Part shown: positions 24,248-33,211 of the stretch, piece by piece
How the letters are laid out: every line of letters begins with the position of its first letter
Position numbering within the stretch: position 1 is the stretch's first letter
Made by a program: the position numbers and the translations under genes
Notes under the pieces: model-generated
What the model was told of the DNA's origin: nothing
Databases searched by the model: none
The model's input: only the letters and a program-made list of their open reading frames with translations
Assembly: GCF_900000175.1 (NCBI RefSeq)
Contig: NZ_CWGJ01000011.1
Span: 287,381-351,380 of the forward strand
DNA: 64,000 nucleotides
DNA from: Estrella lausannensis
Lineage (GTDB): Bacteria > Chlamydiota > Chlamydiia > Chlamydiales > Criblamydiaceae
Direction of reading: 5' to 3'

Positions 24248-25594
24248 TTAAGCTCCCCTCACCACTTGGCCGATTAAACAATCAGGCGCGTTCTCTAAGA
24301 GTCTGACTTTTGCAATCTCATTCGATCTGGTGTTTTCATAGGGAAAGCTGACATAGAGAAAGTTTTCCGTGTGACCCATCATATGGCCCGGGCGCTTGGG
24401 ATCTTGGCTCTCGGTCAAGACAGTGTACTCTCTTCCAATAAAGGAGCTTCTTAGATCAAAAGAGTACCGCTCGGCAGCAGCCAGCACTTCGGCTTTTCTT
24501 CGCTGAATGATCTCGTGGGGTACTTTGTTTGGCATCTTCGACGCAAGCGTTCTTGGTCTGTCGCTGTAGGGGAACATGTGCACTTTGGCAAAGCGTACAT
24601 ATTTCATCGCATCCAAAGTCTCTAAGTGGTCCTCTTCGGTTTCACCCGGAAAGCCGACAATCACGTCGGTTGTGAAGGTAAAGTCGGGATTCTCTTTTAA
24701 ACGGTCGATGGTCTCAAAGAAAATCTGGCGCGTGTATTTGCGGCGCATTTTTTTCAGCACGGCGTTGGAGCCGGATTGCAAAACGATATGCATCGAGGGA
24801 CAGGTTTTCTTTCCGTTAAATACGGCATCCTGAAGGTCGTCGTCGACTTCATCGGGGTCGATCGAAGAGATGCGGATCCTTTCAATCCCCTCGATTTTAT
24901 CCACTTCGCGGACAAGTTGCGCGAGTTTCCAGGGATTGCCCGACGCGTCCTTGCCGTCAAAATCCCCAATATTGATACCCGTCAAAACCACTTCCTTAAA
25001 CCCGTTCTGCACAAGATCCCGAAGTTCGACCAAGATCTCAGGAATTGAACGGGAGCGCGATCTTCCACGCACATAGGGGATAATGCAGTAAGAACAAAAG
25101 GAGTTGCAGCCGTCTTGCACTTTGACAAAGGCTCTCGTGTGTGCTTCAAAACGTTTGATGCTAAACTCCGGCAAGGTTGCCTCATCGAAGACGGACGCTA
25201 AAAGCTGATCTTTTTTGGCATTGCCGATCACCGCATGCACACCGGGAAGGGCCTTAAAGGAGTCGGGATCCCTCTCTGCCGCGCAGCCGGTCACTAAAAT
25301 TTTGCTTCCGGGATTTGCCTTGGCAAGCGAGCGGATCTCGTAGCGGCTGGAGCTCTCCGCCTGTTCGGTCACGGTGCAGGTGTTGACTATGCATAGCGAA
25401 GCGCTCTCGCCCTCTTCGGCCTTTCTAAGCCCCATTTCCCTTAATTGATCCTGGTAGGCCTGCGATTCATACTGGTTGGTGCGGCATCCTAGTGTCACGA
25501 TGCGATAGGTATCACCTTTTTCAGCGCGGGGAATGAAGGGAGTTTCCCTATCTTCTTGATTATTGTGGGATACGATGTGTAGTGGATTCTTCAT
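24248..25594 (-). CDS. mtaB: tRNA t6A37 methylthiotransferase
   Basis: The 448-residue radical-SAM methylthiotransferase would convert t6A37 to ms2t6A in tRNAs reading ANN codons. The N-terminal domain carries V-T-L-G-C-R-T-N-Q-Y-E-S and N-T-C-T-V-T. The radical-SAM motif is V-Q-D-G-C-N-S-F-C-S-Y-C-I-I-P-Y-V-R-G-R (CxxxCxxC), and a TRAM-like domain ends the protein. C-R-T-N-Q and Y-C-I-I-P-Y-V-R-G-R-S-R-S are MtaB rather than MiaB signatures; miaB is separately present at 14578. The first 25 residues extend beyond the usual domain start and a later start is possible. Confidence 0.92.
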   Translation of the reverse strand: MKNPLHIVSHNNQEDRETPFIPRAEKGDTYRIVTLGCRTNQYESQAYQDQLREMGLRKAEEGESASLCIVNTCTVTEQAESSSRYEIRSLAKANPGSKILVTGCAAERDPDSFKALPGVHAVIGNAKKDQLLASVFDEATLPEFSIKRFEAHTRAFVKVQDGCNSFCSYCIIPYVRGRSRSRSIPEILVELRDLVQNGFKEVVLTGINIGDFDGKDASGNPWKLAQLVREVDKIEGIERIRISSIDPDEVDDDLQDAVFNGKKTCPSMHIVLQSGSNAVLKKMRRKYTRQIFFETIDRLKENPDFTFTTDVIVGFPGETEEDHLETLDAMKYVRFAKVHMFPYSDRPRTLASKMPNKVPHEIIQRRKAEVLAAAERYSFDLRSSFIGREYTVLTESQDPKRPGHMMGHTENFLYVSFPYENTRSNEIAKVRLLENAPDCLIGQVVRGA

Positions 25595-25685
25595 GGTTTA
25601 ATCAAAAGCTCTGTTGCAAAGAGACTATTTTACAGAGTAGTTCAATAAAGGAAAATTATAAAGAAGTCAGATGGGGAATTTTTAG

Positions 25686-25713
25686 AAAGGACCCTCCTTG
25701 AGGAGGGTCTTTG
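25686..25713. terminator. bidirectional Rho-independent-type hairpin
   Basis: GACCCTCC pairs with GGAGGGTC around a TTGA loop, flanked by AAAG and CTTT, 12 bp past the stop of the 1364-residue minus-strand gene. It should end that transcript before mtaB. Confidence 0.8.
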
Positions 25714-25725
25714 ATGACTGTTTTT

Positions 25726-28700
25726 TTAAGCTACTGGAGCGGTGGGAATTTGGTTGAGTTTGATCTTCTTCTTGATCGCCTCTGCCATTCGGATATCATC
25801 CAGCTTTGCCTTTTCTTCCAGCTGCTTCTTAAGCTCCTGTTCTCTGTGCACTTCTTCCAATTGCCTTTTGATGGCCGCTGTCGCTTTCTCGGTGATTTTG
25901 AAAGCTAGATTCTCGTGGATATCCATTCTGGAATTTTTGATGATCTCACCCGATTTATTCCAGATGTGTAAATCCACTAACGCCCAGATCATCCTAAAGA
26001 CGATAAAGTCGAGTACCGGCATGATAAAACGCATGATCGAGCCGAACACCCAGTCGAAGAAGGTCTTTACCGCTTTTCCGGGAGTTCCCAGGTATTTTTC
26101 GACGGTATTATCGAAATTTTTCTGGAAGGCATCCCATTTGTTGGTGATCCAGTCGCGGGCGGTTTTTTTAGCCTGCGAGCTGATAAATGTGGTCAGTTTG
26201 GACTGTAGCACTTTGGACGCTTTCAAGTCGTCACGGGCGATCTCTTCCGGAGTTCTTGGATCGTTGACATCGGGAGCCGTCAAGGTAATGCCAGACAAGA
26301 GTCCGTTGACAACATCAAGCAAGCTTGTCGCGTTGGTCTTTCGGCGGACGATATCTCCGATTGCCTCGGAAGACATATCTTTAATCTGCTTGATACTGAA
26401 CAGGGTCTGCGATGCCGAGGTCGGCAGCATGTCGACGAACGACTTGATCAGGCTTCCGATCTGCTGGTTCAGTTTTGTCTGTGTCTCATCGACCGGCAGC
26501 ATGACTTCTGCAGAGGCTTCTTCAAAAGATTCCGAAGCCAGGTTCAGATTGTCGATCAGGTTGCTCATGATCTGGACAATGTTCTGCGGTTTTAAGGTTT
26601 CGTTATAAAGCCCCATCAGCACTTCTGGTAAAATCTTATCCTGAAAAAGCTCCCAGCCGGAGTCTTTCAACGCTTCCGGTATCGGGAAGTCGCGCGATTT
26701 ATCCAGACCTGAGAGAGCGATCAGGTTCTTCGCGAGCGGCTTAAAGAAGTGCTCTAGCCGCATCTCCACTCTCTGCTCGGGTGTCGAATCAGGGTTTAAG
26801 TCCATCAAGAGAGCTGGGTGCAGAAGGCCGTTTGAGGCAAAACTTTCTTTGACCTCATCCGAAGTTAGAGTATGCGCCTCATCTCTACCCGTCGCTTTTT
26901 GCATATTGGAGATATGCCTGAAGTGTTTCTCGCCGCCCTCCATGACATTCATCAGCAAGTTGATCAGCAGAGGGTTGGTCTTAGCTGTTTTGCCTTGCGA
27001 TTCTGCAAGGTTGATGTTCTCTGCGGTACCCAAGAAAGCCTTAGTTAAGAACGCCTGCGCATAAGTGGCGATCCCCTGCCAGACAGGATTCATCGCTTTG
27101 TCTTTCGTGAAATCCGTGATATTGCGGCCGATCAGGCTCTTGACTTCCGCCTGCGCTTCAGGATCCATAAAGCTCAGGTACTTGCTTCCGCTGGAAAAGA
27201 CTAAATTCGTGATCGTGTCAGCGTTGGTCTTCAGGTAGAACGGAACGTATTTGGCGATATAGTCCGCAACTGTCTTGATGCTTCCTTGCGCCGAGGGCAC
27301 TAGGGCTGCCAGCTTCTCTTGGTTTTTCTCCAGTTCATACTGCGATGAGGTGATGTCCAGATAGACGCGGCTCATCAGCTGAGGCAAGAGCGACTGGGTG
27401 ATTGCCTTTAAGGCAAAGGGTTTCAAAATTTCGGGTATGGGGAGAGCATCTTTCACTTTCAGGCTGCCGTCTTCATTGACGCCCGCCATGGCGAGAAGTT
27501 CAATGGCCACGGGATTGAAGAGAGCTACGATCAAGTGGTCTTTCTCTTCCTTGGTCAGCACCTGAGAGTTCATGATGTTTTTTACTTCGGGCTCAAGCGA
27601 AGGAATTTTTTTTGTGACCAGAGAGAGCATTTTGTGCAAACCGGCTGCAACAGGGTCTTTTTTGTTCTCCCCGAGCGCCTGCTCTTTGGCGTTATCGGCA
27701 ACTAGCACAAAAATCTTGAAAAGAGCCGTCTTTAACGTGCTTTCGGCAAACTCCAACGTCTTTTCTGTCGCCGTGTCTGAAGATCCGAGCACTTTTGCAA
27801 GGGCGTCAGCAAGCTCCTGTCCGGCGACGTTATTAGCAGAGGGTCCAAGGTAGGATGCAAATGCATCGGCAACTGCTTCTTTGTTTTTGGTGATATAGCC
27901 GATTACCACCTCTTTGATGTCCTTTGCAATCGCGCCGCAACCTAATTCCAGTTTATCGGTAGCCTCATCCACCTCAAGCAGCGATTCCACCAAATCCGCT
28001 TCTATCTCTTGGTCAAGAATTGTCGGCGGGGTAACGCCTTTTGTTTGCTTAGGCAGAATTGCGACGGAGTCAGCTCCCAGACCAGTTGTGGAGCCGAAAA
28101 AAGCAGTGGAGAGCGTATCCGGCAATTCGACCGAGTCTTCCACCTGCGCTTGACGGTCTTGTATCTTGTTCTTTTTGGATTGATGGGCGGTCTCTTTCTT
28201 CAATCCTTCGATAGCCTTGTTGCTGTTCAGTGCTCTCTCCAGAGCAGCCTTTTCCTTAGACTGATCCGGATAGATTTTTTTTGCTTCGGTATAGAGCGTT
28301 TCAACAAGGTAGGGCAGCGAAGATTCTTTAAACTTCTCTACCATAGGGTTGCCTTCAAGGCCGGTCTTTTTTAAGAATTCTTCTATGAACGGGTTGAACA
28401 GTTTCTGCTTCTCCGCCTGAATCTCTTTCTCGTCGGTGAGCTTATTGATCCTGGCAAGCTCGATATCAAACGCTTTTCCGTCTTCTCCAAAGAAGTTCAC
28501 CCCGATAGTGAGAAGGTTTTTCAAAGCTTTGGCAGTGACGTTAGTTTCCGTCTGATCGGGCGATGTCTCGGCTAATTTGCTTAAAATGCGCACGCTGAAA
28601 GAAGTTAAGTTATTGTGCAGCAGCGTAAACAGCCACTGGATGCTTTGATCGTTCGACCCGGCCAACTGCTCAAGTTCTGTGGCGAGGTACGCTTTGACAA

Positions 28701-29820
28701 GCGCAGTTTCTCTTCCCTGAAGAACAGGATCTAAAAATCCGACAATAAAATCTTTGTTTTGCTTGATAAGCGTTTTGGCCCCATCCGTGCCCTTGTCGGC
28801 CATCATCTTGGCCAACGCTTTCAGAGCCTGTCCCCCTTCTGCCTTGAAGACTTCAAGATCTCTCTCTTCGTGATGAGAAGGAACGACTGTTTGCTGGTAG
28901 ATAACTTGAAGGTAATCGGCAAGAGCGTTTTGAATGCTCGAGAATGCCCAGTCCTGGATATAGGAATTAATTTTGAGGTCGGCGGCACCTCCGGGAAAAC
29001 CGATTCTCAAAAGTTGTTCGGCTCCTGGTCTGAAGATTTCTCGGATGGCAGCGGTCTTTTCTTCTCCATCTTCCATATCCATCAGCTCTTGGTACTGGCT
29101 GTGGCTGAGGGCGATCTTATCAAACTCACCTTTCACCACTTCTGCCAGGTTGCTTAAGACAGCTACGGTTAAATTGGGAACAGTCACTTCTTCTTCAGCT
29201 AAAATGCCGGACTGAACAAGCGCTTTCTGCTCGATGTCGGTCGCTGTGTTGCTGACGATTTTGAGCAGCACCGTCTTCAGTAAATTTTCTACAAAGTCAT
29301 TTTCGCCATCGTATAAGGGCTTTAGATAGGAATAGTAGGGGTGGTTATCAAGAAGTTGGAAAGCCCCTTGCGCAAGGCCGGGCGTGATTGCATCCACGAC
29401 TTGAACGAGGCGCTCGTTGCCGCTGATTCTGACCAAATTATCTTTAAACTGCTGTTGGCCTTCCGGCGTGAACAACGCCCACTTGACTGCACCATGCGTG
29501 CCCTGCTTCAACTTCCCTGCCGCGAAAGCACCCGCTTTCAGCGCAGCATTGGCCGCATACCCACCGGCAATTCCGGCAGTATTGGCGACATATCCGCCCA
29601 CGTTCATCAGACCGCCGAAAAAACCGGTTGATGGGCTGGGTGTTCCCTCTGTGTTTTCTACATTAGTTGTCTGCCTGGTAACTTCCGTATAAAGACGCCC
29701 TCTCTCGTCTGTTCCCGTAACCTGCTGCGTCTCGCGGGCAGAAGGTTCAGGTCTCTCTTCCACAACAGGGGGAATCTCTGTGGCAGGTTTGCCCCCGAAA
29801 AAGTAGCCGAAGATGTTCAT
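25726..29820 (-). CDS. 1364-residue helical protein with four internal repeat units, unknown
   Basis: The protein is unrecognised. The N-terminus (1-70) is polar, and a Gly/Ala-rich stretch (67-105) could insert into membranes. Four units follow, each containing an F-x-P-x-x-x-x-L-L-x-x-x-G core and then a helix ending L-L-P-x-x-x-x-x-x-Y: about 262-310, 473-513, 768-822 and 1025-1078. The last two share L/F-P-I-P-E. A hydrophobic region at about 1252-1290 looks like one or two membrane helices and is followed by a basic amphipathic or coiled-coil tail. The composition suggests an elongated alpha-helical scaffold or secreted protein. It is monocistronic, with a terminator after it. No enzymatic motif was seen. 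Confidence 0.8.
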   Translation of the reverse strand: MNIFGYFFGGKPATEIPPVVEERPEPSARETQQVTGTDERGRLYTEVTRQTTNVENTEGTPSPSTGFFGGLMNVGGYVANTAGIAGGYAANAALKAGAFAAGKLKQGTHGAVKWALFTPEGQQQFKDNLVRISGNERLVQVVDAITPGLAQGAFQLLDNHPYYSYLKPLYDGENDFVENLLKTVLLKIVSNTATDIEQKALVQSGILAEEEVTVPNLTVAVLSNLAEVVKGEFDKIALSHSQYQELMDMEDGEEKTAAIREIFRPGAEQLLRIGFPGGAADLKINSYIQDWAFSSIQNALADYLQVIYQQTVVPSHHEERDLEVFKAEGGQALKALAKMMADKGTDGAKTLIKQNKDFIVGFLDPVLQGRETALVKAYLATELEQLAGSNDQSIQWLFTLLHNNLTSFSVRILSKLAETSPDQTETNVTAKALKNLLTIGVNFFGEDGKAFDIELARINKLTDEKEIQAEKQKLFNPFIEEFLKKTGLEGNPMVEKFKESSLPYLVETLYTEAKKIYPDQSKEKAALERALNSNKAIEGLKKETAHQSKKNKIQDRQAQVEDSVELPDTLSTAFFGSTTGLGADSVAILPKQTKGVTPPTILDQEIEADLVESLLEVDEATDKLELGCGAIAKDIKEVVIGYITKNKEAVADAFASYLGPSANNVAGQELADALAKVLGSSDTATEKTLEFAESTLKTALFKIFVLVADNAKEQALGENKKDPVAAGLHKMLSLVTKKIPSLEPEVKNIMNSQVLTKEEKDHLIVALFNPVAIELLAMAGVNEDGSLKVKDALPIPEILKPFALKAITQSLLPQLMSRVYLDITSSQYELEKNQEKLAALVPSAQGSIKTVADYIAKYVPFYLKTNADTITNLVFSSGSKYLSFMDPEAQAEVKSLIGRNITDFTKDKAMNPVWQGIATYAQAFLTKAFLGTAENINLAESQGKTAKTNPLLINLLMNVMEGGEKHFRHISNMQKATGRDEAHTLTSDEVKESFASNGLLHPALLMDLNPDSTPEQRVEMRLEHFFKPLAKNLIALSGLDKSRDFPIPEALKDSGWELFQDKILPEVLMGLYNETLKPQNIVQIMSNLIDNLNLASESFEEASAEVMLPVDETQTKLNQQIGSLIKSFVDMLPTSASQTLFSIKQIKDMSSEAIGDIVRRKTNATSLLDVVNGLLSGITLTAPDVNDPRTPEEIARDDLKASKVLQSKLTTFISSQAKKTARDWITNKWDAFQKNFDNTVEKYLGTPGKAVKTFFDWVFGSIMRFIMPVLDFIVFRMIWALVDLHIWNKSGEIIKNSRMDIHENLAFKITEKATAAIKRQLEEVHREQELKKQLEEKAKLDDIRMAEAIKKKIKLNQIPTAPVA

Positions 29821-30050
29821 AGCGGAGTCCTTATTATTAGGATTTGAGACAATCTTATTATAAACTAAGGAAAATTATAATCGCACCAGATTAACACAAA
29901 TTAAGATTATCATGAATGTTTTATTAAGATGTGTTAGTAAACTTTTTAATTGTCGACAAGTTTTTTTTGCGGGCACCACTGAAGCAGGGGGAATAAATGG
30001 AGTTCATGATATGATGCAGGGCTATCCATGTTCCTTGTCTGGAGAATACA

Positions 30051-30995
30051 ATGGCAATTAATATCAGGAGGGCCCGTCCCCATGACGCCCCGTCGCTTGC
30101 GGAAACCGAAAGAACGATCGCTGCCGACCCAGGCTATCTTTGCTCTATCCCTGCTGAGCTGGACCCGCAAAAATTTCGGGAAACTATTGAGCGGCTGGAG
30201 AGCGGCGAACAAGGAGTCTACCTTATCGCCGAAGATCAGGAAAAAATTGCCGGTCATGGCTATTTGCTGAAACATCCCCTAAAAAACCTGTCGCACGTCG
30301 CCGAGTTAACGATTGCCCTGCATCCTGACTGGCAGGGTAAAGGAATCGGCATGTTGCTAATGCAAGCGCTCATCGAATGGGCCGAAAAAGATCCCAACCT
30401 CGAAAAAATCGAACTCAATGTCAGAGCTACCAACACTCGGGCTATCCAGCTCTATAAAAAATGGGGCTTTCGGGTGGAGGGATATCTCACCCGGCATCTT
30501 AAAACCGTCAGTGGCTATATCGATGATCTTGTCATGGGACTCCACCTCCGCGATGCCCATCCTCTGCCTAAGCTGCCTGAAGAGTTCCGAACGGGTGTTT
30601 ATGCAGCGGTGCACCAGGGCGATACAATTTTGACAGTGAGGCAAGTGGGTGGACCTCATGCCGGAAAATACGATCTGCCGGGGGGGAAAGTCGAGGCGGA
30701 TGAAACAGTGGAGGAGGCTCTTAGACGAGAGATGGCCGAAGAGGTCGATATGGGATTTGAAAAGATGCGCTTTATCGCCAATTTAACTGCAAAAGCAGAA
30801 TCCCAGCGCGGACTGCGGGGCGCCCCCTTCTACCTCTACCAAATTGGATTAATTTATGCAGCCGACGGCATCTACCCTCTTCATCAAAACCCGGAAACCC
30901 TTATGGATTTTAGCTGGAAGAAGGCGGAGGAGCTCAACACAATGAATGCGACCCCCTTCCTCCTCTCGCAGTGCAACCCTGGGACAGCCTCTTAG
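30051..30995 (+). CDS. fusion of GNAT acetyltransferase and Nudix hydrolase
   Basis: Residues 1-168 form a GNAT N-acetyltransferase: a P-D-W-Q-G-K-G-I-G acetyl-CoA loop and N-x-R-A-x-N-T-R-A-I-x-L-Y-K-K-W-G-F, most like RimI/ribosomal-type acetyltransferases. Residues about 175-314 form a Nudix domain. Its box runs from the second G of GG-K-V-E-A-D-E-T, then V-E-E-A-L-R-R-E-M-A-E-E-V-D-M, matching GX5EX7REUXEEXGU except that the late Gly is Asp. The single continuous frame, with a GGAG site before ATG, shows a true fusion. Substrates are unknown; coupling acylation with nucleotide clean-up is one idea. It converges on the next gene with a 4-bp overlap. Confidence 0.88.
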   Translation: MAINIRRARPHDAPSLAETERTIAADPGYLCSIPAELDPQKFRETIERLESGEQGVYLIAEDQEKIAGHGYLLKHPLKNLSHVAELTIALHPDWQGKGIGMLLMQALIEWAEKDPNLEKIELNVRATNTRAIQLYKKWGFRVEGYLTRHLKTVSGYIDDLVMGLHLRDAHPLPKLPEEFRTGVYAAVHQGDTILTVRQVGGPHAGKYDLPGGKVEADETVEEALRREMAEEVDMGFEKMRFIANLTAKAESQRGLRGAPFYLYQIGLIYAADGIYPLHQNPETLMDFSWKKAEELNTMNATPFLLSQCNPGTAS

Positions 30996-31420
30996 GCGAG
31001 CGCTTTCCAGGCCCATGAGCTTAAATTCATGAGACCTATTCCCGGCAGCGCTCCTGCAAATGCGGGGAACACAAAAGGTGCGCCAAACGCGACACCGGCA
31101 GCCGGAAGAGTGACCACGGCGCCAAGCGACGTGATGGGGTTGGTGCAGAGTACCGACGTGTAATATAGAAGGGTAGTACCTGTTGCCGCCCCTGCGAGGA
31201 CAAGCGGAACGATGAGTCCGCTGGAGATCGCGAATTTTGTGGCGAGCGCCGCCCCTGCTATCGCAGCCACAAATCCCAACACTTTTCCTAGACCCGCCAA
31301 AATTTTCAGAGCTACAGCACCCGCTTTCTGCCCCGTCTCGCCTGCAGGATCGACTTCTTGTTCGTTTCTATTCATCTGAGCCGCAACGCGTCCACGGCTT
31401 GCTGTCACTTCAAACGTCAT
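30992..31420 (-). CDS. small multi-pass membrane protein, unknown
   Basis: The 142-residue product is unrecognised. After a polar N-terminus (1-30) it is almost entirely Gly/Ala/Leu-rich, with hydrophobic segments at about 35-65, 68-85, 95-118 and 120-140. This bilobed hydrophobic pattern resembles proteins inserted into host-derived inclusion membranes in Chlamydiae, but that is only a resemblance. The ATG has an AGAGGTGAT ribosome-binding site. Its stop overlaps the convergent GNAT-Nudix gene. Confidence 0.65.
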   Translation of the reverse strand: MTFEVTASRGRVAAQMNRNEQEVDPAGETGQKAGAVALKILAGLGKVLGFVAAIAGAALATKFAISSGLIVPLVLAGAATGTTLLYYTSVLCTNPITSLGAVVTLPAAGVAFGAPFVFPAFAGALPGIGLMNLSSWAWKALA

Positions 31421-31589
31421 ACATCACCTCTTTGTTTAACTTTAAAAAATAATAATCAAGTAAAATTTATTTTAAATTAAGATTTAGTTAACAAACGAAG
31501 ATTGGTGGTAAATCAATTATTTTTTAATTATAATTAAGTGTAAGCGGTGTTTATGTCTAAGAGACTGCATTCGGTAACGGTCTCTAAAA

Positions 31590-32756
31590 GTGTCATTCAA
31601 ATTTATCAATTCAGGTGACGTGATGGATCACATGCGAGTGGGAGCTAGCAAAATCAGCCAGGCAGTCAACTACCTTCAGGAAGGGGTTGGTAAATTGATG
31701 CAGCGGGCTCCAAGCCCCAAAGAATTTAAGACCAACAAAGTCGGTCTCGATAAATTGGGTTTCAAAGTGCTGGCGAGCGGCGCTGAAAAACACGTGCTTA
31801 TTCCCAAAAATTCGATCAAGGCGAGCGGTAGCGAAGCGCCCGAAAAAGTTTTTTACGTCCCCGTCCGAAAATACTTCTTCTCCAAAGAAAAAGCACTGAA
31901 GGGCGAACACGCTAAAATGGAGGATATCAAGAGCCGCGTTCCGAATGGGAAGTACCTGGCGGTGGAGTCGAAAGTTGTCGAAGACAGGGCTAAGTTTGGT
32001 GGCACCTTTGCCCTTGAAGTGGACGCGGCTGTGAACGACTTTGAAAAAGAGCTGAGGAAAAGCGATTCAACCCTGCAGCAGCGCCTAAGTTTTTGCACCG
32101 ATTATGCGCGCGGGATGAGAGACTTGCACAGTGCCGGTTATGCCTATGGCGATGTGAAGCCGGAAAACTGCCTCATCTATCAAGATCCGGCCACCGGTGA
32201 AAAATCCTTGAAGCTTTCCGATTTCGGGAAAGCGGAGCAAGTTCGCCCGGGAGAAGAAAAAACCTACAAAGGCAACTTGCGTTTTGCCCCTCCCGAGGGA
32301 AAACTTAGTCAGGCTGGCGACGTTTTCAGTGCAGCTCTCGTTTTAATCCGCACCCTGGAAGACCCTCTTTTAGAACATGGCGCTCCCCTCGTCCCAGTCA
32401 AAGAGGGAGACCGCGATTCAAAGCTGGCTCTCGATAAGAGGCGCGGTGTTGAGCAACTGATCGTCGATCATAAAGCGTTTCCCGGCATCGACGAACCCAG
32501 CCTCTCTGACAAACTGTTCCGTCGCCTTCCAAGGCAAGCTACGCTCGATAAGCAGCCGCTGGAGAATCAGAACAAGCAAGTGGAGGTTTTGAGCGAGTAT
32601 GTCGATGTTCTGACAAATAGTTTGGTGGTGAATGGAATGGATAAGGAGAAGGCGGCCCAGCTGAATAATCTTCTGAAGGAGATGATCAACGTCTCGCCGG
32701 ATCAAAGGCCGAATATGGCACAAGTGGCCGAGCGCCTGGGAACTCTCATGAGATAG
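31590..32756 (+). CDS. divergent Ser/Thr protein kinase-like protein
   Basis: The 388-residue protein carries a kinase fold: a glycine-poor nucleotide loop A-S-G-A-E-K-H-V (62-69), catalytic loop Y-G-D-V-K-P-E-N (186-193, Tyr-Gly replacing the usual His-Arg), D-F-G (211-213), an A-P-P-E activation-segment end (233-236) and a helix-F D-V-F-S. R-P-N-M-A-Q-V occurs near the end. The catalytic Asp, Lys and Asn are present, so activity is possible. No membrane segment or signal peptide. The longest frame starts at GTG 31590; an ATG at 31623 (MDHMRVG) has an AGGTG site and is a good alternative. It is the second soluble kinase-like protein in the window and is only distantly similar to the one at 7362. 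Confidence 0.78.
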   Translation: MSFKFINSGDVMDHMRVGASKISQAVNYLQEGVGKLMQRAPSPKEFKTNKVGLDKLGFKVLASGAEKHVLIPKNSIKASGSEAPEKVFYVPVRKYFFSKEKALKGEHAKMEDIKSRVPNGKYLAVESKVVEDRAKFGGTFALEVDAAVNDFEKELRKSDSTLQQRLSFCTDYARGMRDLHSAGYAYGDVKPENCLIYQDPATGEKSLKLSDFGKAEQVRPGEEKTYKGNLRFAPPEGKLSQAGDVFSAALVLIRTLEDPLLEHGAPLVPVKEGDRDSKLALDKRRGVEQLIVDHKAFPGIDEPSLSDKLFRRLPRQATLDKQPLENQNKQVEVLSEYVDVLTNSLVVNGMDKEKAAQLNNLLKEMINVSPDQRPNMAQVAERLGTLMR

Positions 32757-32787
32757 GCAACAGTCCTGTATCGCCTCCCCTATTTCC

Positions 32788-33186
32788 CTAAGAAGAAGGA
32801 TTCACTAGGGAGACAGCCTTGCATGGGGGCGGAATTTCCGCCGCATAATATCCGAAGGTGAAGTTAACATCGACGGGCCGTTTCCAGGGTTCTGTATAGA
32901 TTTCCATCGATCCAGCTACCGGCACACGCCTCGCGGAAGGGTAGAACTTACTACTCCCGTCATCATAGGTGACACAGACGTTGATAAGAACCTTATCCGG
33001 GCAGGAGCTGAAAAATCTTAGAGCGTATCGTGAGTTTCCCTGGTAGGGCCGGCTGCCCATGTATTTGACACAAGGTCCTGGCCCTTTGCCCCATGTGGAG
33101 AGAGAGGAGGCGGCGACTTCTTGGCTTGTCAGCGGAAATGAGGCGAAGACAAAAGATAGAGTAAGCAGGGCGATCAATCCTTTCAT
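32788..33186 (-). CDS. small secreted protein with four cysteines, unknown
   Basis: The 132-residue protein has a Sec signal peptide (K-G-L-I-A-L-L-T-L-S-F-V-F-A-S-F-P-L, cleavage probably near residue 20-25). The mature part contains four Cys (G-P-C-V-K, S-S-C-P-D, V-C-V-T-Y, P-P-C-K) that could form two disulfides, and a beta-rich pattern. The ATG at 33186 is preferred over the GTG directly before it because GGAGG lies six bases upstream. It follows the P-type ATPase gene by 25 bp and may be cotranscribed. No family recognised. Confidence 0.65.
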   Translation of the reverse strand: MKGLIALLTLSFVFASFPLTSQEVAASSLSTWGKGPGPCVKYMGSRPYQGNSRYALRFFSSCPDKVLINVCVTYDDGSSKFYPSARRVPVAGSMEIYTEPWKRPVDVNFTFGYYAAEIPPPCKAVSLVNPSS

Positions 33187-33211
33187 CACGACCCTCCTGG
33201 TTGCAAAGCAC

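Noticed and set aside
25742-26608. 288-residue plus-strand ORF
   Set aside because: Antisense to the 3' part of the 1364-residue gene; Ser-rich composition is typical of a mirror frame.
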